From: an uncultured Prevotellaceae bacterium
GTDB taxonomy: Bacteria; Bacteroidota; Bacteroidia; Bacteroidales; Muribaculaceae
Direction: 5' to 3'
NCBI GenBank assembly: GCA_900318535.1
Contig: ONKU01000004.1
Span: 1-64,000, forward strand
Length of the DNA stretch: 64,000 bases
Shown here: in pieces, positions 36,860-44,957 of the stretch
Layout: every line of letters begins with the position of its first letter
Numbering within the stretch: the stretch's first letter is position 1
The notes under the pieces: generated by a model
Databases searched by the model: none
Told to the model about the DNA's origin: nothing
What the model saw: the letters and a program-made list of their open reading frames with translations, nothing else
Translations under genes and position numbers: made by a program

Positions 36860-36892
36860 ACCAGGGGACGCGCCGTCGTCGGCGACCCCCTG
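36860..36892 (-). terminator. Terminator of P4
   Basis: This is the same nested hairpin as 31316-31348, with TTTTTTTAT following on the minus strand. Confidence 0.8.
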
Positions 36893-36977
36893 GCATTTCT
36901 AACTGTGGTTATGAAAAATTACTATGAAACAATTATTACTTATTCCTCTTTCGTTTTCATTTTCAGTCAGTTGGTCT

Positions 36978-37029
36978 CTGGCCCCCTTAGTCCCTGGCAG
37001 GCTGATGCCAGCAAGGGACTAAGGACCAG
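36978..37029 (-). other. Long 3' UTR hairpin after P4
   Basis: Near-copy of the hairpin after P3, 10 bp after the stop. TTAGTCCCT and AGGGACTAA are unchanged, and the inner GGCA..TGCC loop is kept. Confidence 0.6.
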
Positions 37030-37039
37030 AAACTTACTT

Positions 37040-40000
37040 TCAACGTACGACCTTGCTGATCGAGGTAGCACCATCGCTGAAGCGTGTCACAACGATGTTT
37101 ACGCCGTCGAACGGCTTGTCGCTCTTCATACCCTGGACGTTGTAGTAAGTCTGGCTTACTACCTCACCATGGTTCAGGATTTCGATAACGCCAGTGGGAA
37201 TCTGATCGGGAGTGAACTCACTCTCAACAACATAGTACATGGGTACCTCGTCGTTATCTCCACGCAGGCGGTTAGGAGCGCTAGCCTTCTTGGTCTTGTA
37301 GTAGAAGCGAACGATGTACGTGGGCTTGGAATTTACAGGAGCACCAAATACCAGGTTGTTGTTGTAGGCGCTGGGACCATTGCCGTTATCGCCAACGGAA
37401 CCATAAGTGAGGCTGCACTTGTTGTCTACAGGAGCTTGATTAATATCCCAGTAGATCTCCTCGGCTTGCAGCAATTGGATGTCTGAACCCACGGGGCCAT
37501 CGTCCACGTAGCGGCCAGTAGCCTGGTCAATCTTGAACTTGCGCATGTCGTCACACTTCACCCAAACACGGAACATGAAGGGCTCATAGTCAGGATTGGA
37601 CAGTTTCGGAACCGAAATCTTAGGCAGATAGCCATCGAGATTGAGCAGAGCTCTGTAGAGCGTGCAGTTCACGTCATTCTCACCATCGTTATAGGTCCAG
37701 GTTGACCAGATACTATTAGATGACTGTTCCACCTGACCAGACAGTTCTACCTTGCCGACGCTGGATACCCAGATGGGACCACCATAGGAGTTGCTCAGGT
37801 GGTCGTCCTCATAGTAGCGGCGGGCAATACCATCGGCAGTAATACTGGGTGCATAGCTGATATAGTTTTCAGCAAATACGCCAGTTGTGACGTCATTGCT
37901 GTTGAAGTACTCGACCGTACCAGCGGGATAAACATAAGCATCATCTTCGACATACAGCGGTGAAGTCACTTCTATCTCACGATAGTCACCAGCAGAGCGG
38001 CGGAACAATTCTGAGAGCATGTTCTTCTCAGGTTCGGGTACTACATTGAGACCGCCCTGGAGTCGAACGTATTGAGGAGTGGGGTTGGCAGCGACGGGCA
38101 GATCCAGCGTCACGTCGGCAGACATCATGTCGATATCCAGACTGCGATCTTTATCGGCCATCACCTGTTCCTCGGTGTAATAACCATTGACAACGGCCTT
38201 GGTGTGCAGCACGGGAACGTCAATGCTACCGCTCTCTAATGCGTCACCCTCCTGTGGCTCATACTTCAGCACATAACCATACTTCTCGGGATGCTTGTTG
38301 TCCGAGGGAATATCCACGTTAAACTGGTCAACGATGGGCAACGCAAGGCGCAACAGACCACCCTCAACAGGACCAGCCTGCTCAGCGAAGGTAACAACCA
38401 TGCTAATTATGCGCACTTGGTTATAATTACTTCCTCCACCAGACTTATTGTTGGTGAAGACAATATTGTCTGCACCTGTTTCACTTGTCCACGTTCCGTT
38501 AGAGTAGGAACCAGTGTTAACGCAGTAGTCACCCCATGCATAATTACTATTATATGCTGTGACGAAGGTAAAATCGATGCTCGTAATAGTTCTGGTGGAA
38601 CTAATCGTCATCGTATTACCACTATAGATACGCACAGCAGTACCACTATTGTAGTATGCAGGAGGATTATTAGCCGAACCTTGAGCAAAGGTCATATTCA
38701 CGTCACCAGAAGTGATAGTCCGTCCATCAAGGCTGGCTTGGTTGGTAAGACCCAGCTGGCTAAAGGTGATTGTCTGGCTCTCGGGGGCACGCATGGGAGC
38801 GTGGAATGCATTGGGAGACAAACTATTCCAAACATAAGGATCGGTTTGCGGTGTGTTGGCGATGTTCTTAGGCACATCATTGACCGTAATCTTGGCGGTA
38901 TTGGCGCCATCGGCATAGGCTGTGATTTCGACAGTCAGATTGTTGTAGTTTTCGTTGTTCAAGATGTTGGGAATGTAGATATAACCACCACCCTCGATGT
39001 AATGAACGTTGTCGCCTGCATCGGTGGTGTGGGCTACCCAAACAGAACCGTCAGATATGCCCCAGTTTCCAGGCAGGTTGCCGTTAGTCCAGCTTGTGAT
39101 AGTCTGACCATTATTCTTAACAACAATTCTCTTGAAGTTCACCCAATAGCCATTGGGCCAGATTACGAGGTCGCCGTTACCCTTGACGCGAACGTAACCC
39201 TGATCAGGAATACCCATAGCAGAACGCTGGTATTTATTTTCCTTGATCTGCTGTGTCTCGTCGACATAATTAACAGTGTAACGAACCTGCTGTGTTGTCG
39301 GCTGGTCGAATGTCAGCGTAGCGATGGGAGTCTTAGCTGCTGGTGCTGCTGCATCGTAGCGGTAAACGTTGAAGGTGTTCATGCCGTTGCTTACCTTTGA
39401 AACAGTCAGACCGTCACCAACGTCGTTAGTCACGAGCATGAAGTTACGGTACCAGTTCTTCAGTTCGGTAGTGACAAAGTCGCTCTCGAAGTGGTCCAGA
39501 TCGAGTCCTACGAAGTCGGCCCAACCAGGAATCACTACGCCATCGGTGTTACTCCAGGCGATGAATGAGGGATGATCACTGTCGTTGGGTTGACCCTTAA
39601 TAATATAGCTGATGGTGTAACTGTGCGCGAACTGTTCTACCAGATAGGAAACAGTGGTCAAGCCAGTTTTGCCATCGGTGATACCCTCGGCAACAACATA
39701 TTGCAGCTGTCCATTGTCGTCATAGTAATAGACAGTGTAGATCTGGGGTACATCACGGCCAGCCATCTCGTTCAGCGATGACGTCCATTCGAGAGTCACT
39801 CGATAGTTGCGGTTACCGGCTGTGTGGTCTTGTGCTACTTCCACAGCCTCGGCATGCAGGTGAATCATATAGATACCCACCTTAGGGGCATACTGCTGGT
39901 TGTACTGGGCAAAGTTAGCACAGAAACTAGGCACGTCACGGAAGGTATTGCCGGTGGCGGCGTTGATGTAGGGGTTCATCGTACGACCATCAACGGTATT

Positions 40001-41353
40001 ATTGCTATATCTAGTTTCCCAGTACTTCAGGCGGTAGTCGGGAATAAAGAAGTTCAAGCCCGACAAGGGATAGCTAGTCGTGCCCGTATTGCCCGACATC
40101 GAGAATTGGTGATGGGCATGGATTACCGAGGCGCAGTCGTGCACCACGTTATAAACGCTACCCTCCATCATCCTGCTGTAGAAGTCGGTAATCTGAGATC
40201 CGCCCTCGCCCGAGGTGGGACTAAATTCCTCAAACATCTCCTTGAAGGGCACGTCTTCACCCATCAGGCCATATGTATTCTGCAAAGCGATCACCTGGGC
40301 GTCCTTCTGGCGGGATTGGCCCTTGCTCAGGAAGAAGAACTTGTTATAGGTACCATCGCAGTTAAACACGGTGCCACGGCTGAAATCATCGTCACTACCG
40401 ATGCGCATACCATCAGTCAACAGCTTCACAAAAGCGACATTATCCGTGAAGTATTGGATAATTTCAGCTTTAGAGGTGAAGGTTGAGATTGCATTGTTGC
40501 TATCGTAGCCGTTGTAGTAGTTATATTTATCAGTAACAGTTTCATTATTCACTGCTACAACCAGTGCGGTGTAACCCTCGGCGCTCGGGGTGTAATAGTT
40601 CTCATCTTGTGTTGTCGTACCATTAACCGTCCAAGTGTAGGAAGAAGTACTTGAACTAACAGCAATCGTGGTGCTGTTGGCATTATTGACAGCAATCGTT
40701 CCTGCATAGTTATTGTCTCCACTCCTGGCTTCAATGACGACTTGCACATTCGGGGAATTCACATTCTGCAATAAACTGGAATTGAGCGTGATAGTGCCAT
40801 TAGTTGTGTTATTAAAATGGAGTTCTCCGTTATTTGTCTGTGCATTATTACCAATCGTCATACCACTTGGGGTTGTACCACCTGCGGTCCAAGTGAAAAT
40901 CTCATTTCCTGCCGACAGGATTTTTATCGATTTGATATAGACATAGTGGTATTCAGTAAAAATAAGCCAAGAGGTACTGGTTTGGTTAGTCACATTAATA
41001 GTAATGTTACTACTATATGTGGTAGTGGAACCACCATTGATGTCCCATCCACCGGCAATGCCGCCGTAGTACACCTTACGTTCACGGGCGTTACTGTTGG
41101 AGTAGGCCGTGTAGGTGGGGCCAGGGAAGCGCGGGTCCATATAGACCTGCCTCAACAGTTCGTACATCTGATAGGGGTCCTCGGCCACATCGGTGAACGC
41201 ACTGGTGTGCGTCTCGTTGTTGGCGTCGGTCCACGTGTAGGTCCAGTTTTGCACCTCCGAGGCCTTGTAGGTGGCCTCTTGGGCAAACGCACTACTAGTC
41301 CAGCCCACCGCTAGCAGCAGGCCGAACAACAAAGTTGATAGTTTCATTTTCAT
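37040..41353 (-). CDS. Giant secreted protein of unknown family, fused form with T9SS-type tail (P4)
   Basis: The 1437-residue protein is a paralogue of P3 with the same order: signal peptide (1-25), P1-like N region with an inserted beta module (about 105-245), P1-like core (about 255-700; QIYTVY, FFIPDYRLKYW, TSSLNEMAG), second beta module (about 720-835; GGGYIYIPNILNN), a cassette, and a P2-like C third (about 1000-1437) ending in YYNVQGMKSDKPFDGVNIVV and ISKVVR. The cassette (about 857-995; VRIYSGNTMTISSTRTITSIDF) differs from that of P3 and resembles the first module of the dockerin protein at 23803. The first 25 residues are nearly identical to P3. The function is unknown. Confidence 0.85.
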   Translation of the reverse strand: MKMKLSTLLFGLLLAVGWTSSAFAQEATYKASEVQNWTYTWTDANNETHTSAFTDVAEDPYQMYELLRQVYMDPRFPGPTYTAYSNSNARERKVYYGGIAGGWDINGGSTTTYSSNITINVTNQTSTSWLIFTEYHYVYIKSIKILSAGNEIFTWTAGGTTPSGMTIGNNAQTNNGELHFNNTTNGTITLNSSLLQNVNSPNVQVVIEARSGDNNYAGTIAVNNANSTTIAVSSSTSSYTWTVNGTTTQDENYYTPSAEGYTALVVAVNNETVTDKYNYYNGYDSNNAISTFTSKAEIIQYFTDNVAFVKLLTDGMRIGSDDDFSRGTVFNCDGTYNKFFFLSKGQSRQKDAQVIALQNTYGLMGEDVPFKEMFEEFSPTSGEGGSQITDFYSRMMEGSVYNVVHDCASVIHAHHQFSMSGNTGTTSYPLSGLNFFIPDYRLKYWETRYSNNTVDGRTMNPYINAATGNTFRDVPSFCANFAQYNQQYAPKVGIYMIHLHAEAVEVAQDHTAGNRNYRVTLEWTSSLNEMAGRDVPQIYTVYYYDDNGQLQYVVAEGITDGKTGLTTVSYLVEQFAHSYTISYIIKGQPNDSDHPSFIAWSNTDGVVIPGWADFVGLDLDHFESDFVTTELKNWYRNFMLVTNDVGDGLTVSKVSNGMNTFNVYRYDAAAPAAKTPIATLTFDQPTTQQVRYTVNYVDETQQIKENKYQRSAMGIPDQGYVRVKGNGDLVIWPNGYWVNFKRIVVKNNGQTITSWTNGNLPGNWGISDGSVWVAHTTDAGDNVHYIEGGGYIYIPNILNNENYNNLTVEITAYADGANTAKITVNDVPKNIANTPQTDPYVWNSLSPNAFHAPMRAPESQTITFSQLGLTNQASLDGRTITSGDVNMTFAQGSANNPPAYYNSGTAVRIYSGNTMTISSTRTITSIDFTFVTAYNSNYAWGDYCVNTGSYSNGTWTSETGADNIVFTNNKSGGGSNYNQVRIISMVVTFAEQAGPVEGGLLRLALPIVDQFNVDIPSDNKHPEKYGYVLKYEPQEGDALESGSIDVPVLHTKAVVNGYYTEEQVMADKDRSLDIDMMSADVTLDLPVAANPTPQYVRLQGGLNVVPEPEKNMLSELFRRSAGDYREIEVTSPLYVEDDAYVYPAGTVEYFNSNDVTTGVFAENYISYAPSITADGIARRYYEDDHLSNSYGGPIWVSSVGKVELSGQVEQSSNSIWSTWTYNDGENDVNCTLYRALLNLDGYLPKISVPKLSNPDYEPFMFRVWVKCDDMRKFKIDQATGRYVDDGPVGSDIQLLQAEEIYWDINQAPVDNKCSLTYGSVGDNGNGPSAYNNNLVFGAPVNSKPTYIVRFYYKTKKASAPNRLRGDNDEVPMYYVVESEFTPDQIPTGVIEILNHGEVVSQTYYNVQGMKSDKPFDGVNIVVTRFSDGATSISKVVR

Positions 41354-41578
41354 AATGATTCAAAAATTAGTTAGATATATATACTTAACTTAAATAGTGA
41401 TCATTTTGGTCATGTCGACTGCAGGGCATGCTGTCTGTTACTGGCTTGTTGAACATACGCTTGGGCTGGGTCTCATAGTAATTTTTCGATCGTGATCCCG
41501 TGCAAATCCAGCAAAAGAACATCCAGTTAGCGGCGCATCAGGCCGTTTCCTCTAGTCGATAAACTTTTCCAATGTGCA

Positions 41579-41611
41579 AATATAATATGAACTTTTTGAA
41601 TAATGCAAAAA
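41579..41611 (-). promoter_or_regulatory. Promoter of P4
   Basis: On the minus strand, TTTG (41608-41611), a 21-bp spacer and TATATTTG (41579-41586). The predicted leader is about 220 nt. Confidence 0.55.
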
Positions 41612-41756
41612 CCATGAAAAAATCATGCAAAAACTACCAATTTCCATATATTTTTGCAAAAACTATGAATTTCGGTTATATAAACTACAAATTTCGCGAA
41701 TTATACCAATTTGGCATCCGCGCTCCTTACAACACAACGACTAAGACAACTACTAA

Positions 41757-41795
41757 AAAGGAAAACAATAAGTACAATAAATACTATGGCATCCG
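41757..41795. repeat. Dispersed AT-rich repeat, direct copy
   Basis: AAAGGAAAACAATAAGTACA onward to ATGGCATCCG nearly matches the copy at 4879-4916. Confidence 0.6.
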
Positions 41796-41860
41796 CGCTC
41801 TGTTTTAAAACTACGGATTACGCGAATTATACTAATTTGGCATCCGCGCTCTGCTTTATA

Positions 41861-41918
41861 AACAGCGAATTTCGCGAATTAAGCTAAATAATTAGTCTAA
41901 TTCGCGAAATTCGCTGTT
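41861..41918. repeat. Perfect 21-bp inverted repeat
   Basis: The left arm at 41861-41881 begins AACAGCGAATTTCGCG, and the right arm at 41898-41918 is its exact complement. The arms enclose a 16-nt loop. It lies 19 bp beyond the stop of the OPT transporter gene and would form a strong hairpin in that message. Confidence 0.8.
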
Positions 41919-41937
41919 AAATAATGTGCTGCGGGGA

Positions 41938-43905
41938 TCAGCGGGTCTCTTTCTTGGCGCGGAGGCAGGAAACGGCCAGGAAGAGGATCAGTGCGATGTA
42001 CATGACGATGGCGAGCCAGTTGCTGGCGCTCTCGCTCAGGGGACTGACGTACTTGAAGCCGAAGAAGATCATGGCTGCGCTGACAACACCCATGAGGGCA
42101 CCACCGGCGATGAAACCGCTGGCGAGCAGGGTGCCGCGCTCCTTGCGGGCCTTGTTAACGGCTTCGTCCTTGCTGCGGGTGCCGACGAACCAGCTGATGA
42201 TGGCGCCGACGAGCAGCGGTGCATTCAACTGCAGGGGGATGAACATACCCAGCGAGAAGGGCAGGGCAGGCACCTTTAACCAGTTGAGCAGCAGGGCGAG
42301 AATAGCGCCCACGCCGTAGAGTAACCAGGGAGTTTCGCCACCCATCATCAGGGGCTTGATGACGGCTGCCATGGCATTGGCCTGGGGAGCCACCATGGCG
42401 TTGGGGCCGGTGAAGCCGTAGGCCTTGTTCAGGATCATCATCACACCACCGACGGTGGCTGCCGACACGAGGGTGCCGACGAATTTCCACGTCTGCTGCT
42501 TGGCAGGCGTGGTGCCGATCCAGTAACCGATCTTCATATCGGTTACCATGCCGCCGGCCATCGACAGGGCGGTGCAAACGACACCACCGATGACCATGGC
42601 GGCCACGATGCCCTTAGAACCCTCGAGGCCGATGGCGACGAAGATCACGCTGGCCACGATCAGGGTCATCAGGGTCATACCGCTCACGGGGTTGCTGCCC
42701 ACGATAGCAATGGCGTTAGCTGCCACAGTGGTGAACAGGAAGGCGATGACCAGCACGACGAGGAAGGCCACGATGGTCTGTAACAGGTTGTGGATGACGC
42801 CGATGTAGAAGAACACGAAGGTCACCAACAGGGCTGCCAGCAGGGCAAACACGAGGACCTTCATGGAGATGTCACGCTGATGGCGCTCGACCTGCACGTT
42901 CTGGTCCTGGCCCTTGAAGGCCTGTCCGGCGAGGCCGGCAGCGTTCTTGATGACACCCCACGACTTGACGATGCCGATGATACCGCTCATGGCGATACCG
43001 CCGATGCCGATGTAGCGTGCTCCGCCGGCGAAGATCTCGTCAGGAGCCATCTGGGCAAACTCGGGATTCATACCCATGAGGGGCACGATGATCCACCAGA
43101 TGAAGGCACTACCGGCAAAGATGATGAAGGCATAGGGCAGGCCGATGATGTAGCCCAGGCCCAGCACAGCGGCGCCGGTGTTGATCTTGAAGATCATCTT
43201 CACGTTGTTGGTGAAACTCTCCATGGCGGGGATGGCCTGAGTGGTGAGCACCTCTTTCCACCAGCCGAAGGTTGAGAGCAGGAAGTCGTACAGACCGCCC
43301 ACGATGCCAGCGATGAGCAGGGGACGGGCCTGGTCGCCGCCCTTCTGGCCGCTGACGAGCACCTGGGTGGTAGCGGTGGCCTCGGGGAACGGGAACTTGC
43401 CGTGCATGTCACTCACAAAGTACTTGCGGAAGGGGATGAAGAACAAAATGCCCAAGCAGCCGCCCAGCAGCGAGCTGAGGAAGACTTCGAGGAAGTTGAC
43501 GGTGATTTCGGGATACTCGGCCTGCAGGATGTACAGGGCCGGCAGGGTGAAGATGGCACCTGCCACGATGATGCCCGAAGCGGCACCAATCGACTGGATG
43601 ATGACATTCTCGCCCAGCGAGTTCTTGCGCTTGGTTGCGGCGCCGATACCGGCCGCAATGATGGCGATGGGGATGGCAGCCTCAAACACCTGTCCCACCT
43701 TGAGGCCCAGATAGGCTGCGGCGGCACTGAAGATGACCGCCATGATCAGACCCAGCGAGACCGAATAGGGCGTGATCTCGGGATACGTCTTGTCGGGCTT
43801 CAGGATGGGGACGTATTTCTCCCAAGGCTTGAGCTCGCGCGCGGCGTTCTCGGGCAGCGACATCTCGTCTTGCTGTTGTTGAACAATGATTTCTTCGTCT
43901 TTCAT
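41938..43905 (-). CDS. OPT-family oligopeptide transporter
   Basis: The 655-residue integral membrane protein has about 14-16 hydrophobic segments. It opens with ELKPWEKYVPILKPDKTYPEITPYSVSLG-like residues, typical of bacterial OPT proteins (TIGR00733), and has a conserved FPFPEATATTQVLVSG segment. OPT proteins are proton-coupled carriers of small peptides or metal chelates; the substrate here is unknown. A weak TATCTTCG -7-like box lies at 43962-43969. A strong hairpin follows the stop codon. Confidence 0.92.
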   Translation of the reverse strand: MKDEEIIVQQQQDEMSLPENAARELKPWEKYVPILKPDKTYPEITPYSVSLGLIMAVIFSAAAAYLGLKVGQVFEAAIPIAIIAAGIGAATKRKNSLGENVIIQSIGAASGIIVAGAIFTLPALYILQAEYPEITVNFLEVFLSSLLGGCLGILFFIPFRKYFVSDMHGKFPFPEATATTQVLVSGQKGGDQARPLLIAGIVGGLYDFLLSTFGWWKEVLTTQAIPAMESFTNNVKMIFKINTGAAVLGLGYIIGLPYAFIIFAGSAFIWWIIVPLMGMNPEFAQMAPDEIFAGGARYIGIGGIAMSGIIGIVKSWGVIKNAAGLAGQAFKGQDQNVQVERHQRDISMKVLVFALLAALLVTFVFFYIGVIHNLLQTIVAFLVVLVIAFLFTTVAANAIAIVGSNPVSGMTLMTLIVASVIFVAIGLEGSKGIVAAMVIGGVVCTALSMAGGMVTDMKIGYWIGTTPAKQQTWKFVGTLVSAATVGGVMMILNKAYGFTGPNAMVAPQANAMAAVIKPLMMGGETPWLLYGVGAILALLLNWLKVPALPFSLGMFIPLQLNAPLLVGAIISWFVGTRSKDEAVNKARKERGTLLASGFIAGGALMGVVSAAMIFFGFKYVSPLSESASNWLAIVMYIALILFLAVSCLRAKKETR

Positions 43906-44020
43906 AAATAAATAATGTGGTTTATAATTTGTTAGGATAGTTTTAGACGGTTATTAAACTGCGAAGATAGACAAAAATCGCTATCCTGTCGCCATGAATG
44001 GCGGTAAATTTTGGTTTTTT

Positions 44021-44050
44021 TTGTGAGATTGGAGTTTTTGTTTACCTTTG
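44021..44050 (+). promoter_or_regulatory. Promoter of the secreted protein at 44074
   Basis: TTG (44021-44023), a 19-bp spacer and TACCTTTG (44043-44050). Its position rules out the longer open frame beginning at 44011 and sets the ATG at 44074. Confidence 0.65.
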
Positions 44051-44073
44051 TTGTCAATAATCAAGGTAAAAAG

Positions 44074-44898
44074 ATGAAAATAAGGAGATTTTTTCTGTTA
44101 GCTGCCATGGCCAGCCTGACGATAGGGGCGATGAGTGCCCAGCAGAGTAACGTCATCTGCAGCGAACAGGTCGCCCTCGAGAACCTGGCGGCCTATATCG
44201 ACACGATGCGCACTGCCGACCCGCACGTGAAACTGTTCTACACCAATCTGGTGAACAATCCGACGCACAGCTATCGCATAGAGCACCATGACGTGGGCTT
44301 CAACGGTTGCACGGGCCGCGTGGACGAAAAGGTCGTCCTGGCCGACGGCACAAAGCGCGACAACGTGTTCATTTTCAACGAGCAGGGCCTGCTCACGCAG
44401 TCCGTCATCCAGGGCAGCAAGGGCAACAAGACAACAGTGAATTACACATACAGCTACGACGACGTGCTGGGCTTTGCCCTGAAGCAGAGCAAGAGTAAGA
44501 ACCAGACCATCGACTATGCGCCCATCTACGGCGAGCACGGCTACCGCGTGACCATCAAGGGCAGCAACGGCAGCCGTCAGGACTACACCTTTGACGAGCA
44601 GGGGCACCTGACCAAGCGGGTGATTACCCCGGCCAAGGGCGCGAAACGCACCTTGCTCTATCAGGGCGGCTATGTCGTGCGTGAGGAAACGGGCGGCAAG
44701 GCCTTCCGCTATCACTACGACTTTGACACCGCGACGGGCAAGAAATTCCTCATCGCCATCAAGGAGCTCAAGGGCACCGACGTGGTGCACGAGCGCACGT
44801 TTGACTACGACATCGACACCCACGGGCGCTACACGCGCGTGCGCGTCGCGTTGGACGGCAAGCACCAGATGACCATCACCAGGAGCTACGCTCCTTGA
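44074..44898 (+). CDS. Secreted protein with YD/RHS-like repeats, unknown function
   Basis: Using ATG 44074, the protein has 274 residues and a signal peptide ending near GAMSAQ. The body has repeated segments of the kind FNEQGLLTQSVI, YTYSYDD, FDEQGHLTKRVIT and YHYDFD..TGK, which resemble short YD/RHS-like beta repeats. No enzyme motif or T9SS tail is seen, so it is probably periplasmic or outer-membrane-associated. It lies 59 bp before porE on the same strand and may share its transcript. Confidence 0.75.
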   Translation: MKIRRFFLLAAMASLTIGAMSAQQSNVICSEQVALENLAAYIDTMRTADPHVKLFYTNLVNNPTHSYRIEHHDVGFNGCTGRVDEKVVLADGTKRDNVFIFNEQGLLTQSVIQGSKGNKTTVNYTYSYDDVLGFALKQSKSKNQTIDYAPIYGEHGYRVTIKGSNGSRQDYTFDEQGHLTKRVITPAKGAKRTLLYQGGYVVREETGGKAFRYHYDFDTATGKKFLIAIKELKGTDVVHERTFDYDIDTHGRYTRVRVALDGKHQMTITRSYAP

Positions 44899-44928
44899 GC
44901 TGTTTTACACAATAAAAGTGGCGTGTTT

Positions 44929-44950
44929 GTCGTTTTTATGGATAAACGAC
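44929..44950 (+). other. Hairpin just upstream of porE
   Basis: GTCGTTT and AAACGAC pair around an 8-nt loop, ending 7 bp before the porE ATG. It could influence translation of porE; that is only a structural observation. Confidence 0.3.
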
Positions 44951-44957
44951 GTGTTTC

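Larger units (their letters stand above)
36175..37039. other. Gene-free region between P3 and P4
   Basis: I see no gene here. It holds the P3 leader (with a small hairpin TCACTT-GCT-AAGTGA near 36250) and promoter, an inverted-repeat element (36567-36750), a dispersed AT repeat (36797-36826), the P4 terminator and the P4 3' hairpin. Short open frames here show no protein-like features. Confidence 0.6.
41354..41937. other. Gene-free, repeat-rich region between P4 and the OPT gene
   Basis: I see no gene here. Besides the P4 leader and promoter it holds a strongly AT-rich stretch (41572-41720), copies of TTTGGCATCCGCGCTC at 41711 and 41837 (a third GGCATCCGCGCTC is near 41788), one dispersed AT repeat (41757-41795) and a perfect 21-bp inverted repeat (41861-41918). 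Confidence 0.6.

Noticed and set aside
31021..41937. CRISPR array among the intergenic repeats
   Set aside because: The repeats are few, unevenly spaced and in both orientations, and no cas gene is present.
44011..44073. Longer start for the secreted protein at 44074
   Set aside because: The promoter at 44021-44050 lies inside it, and the signal peptide begins at 44074.
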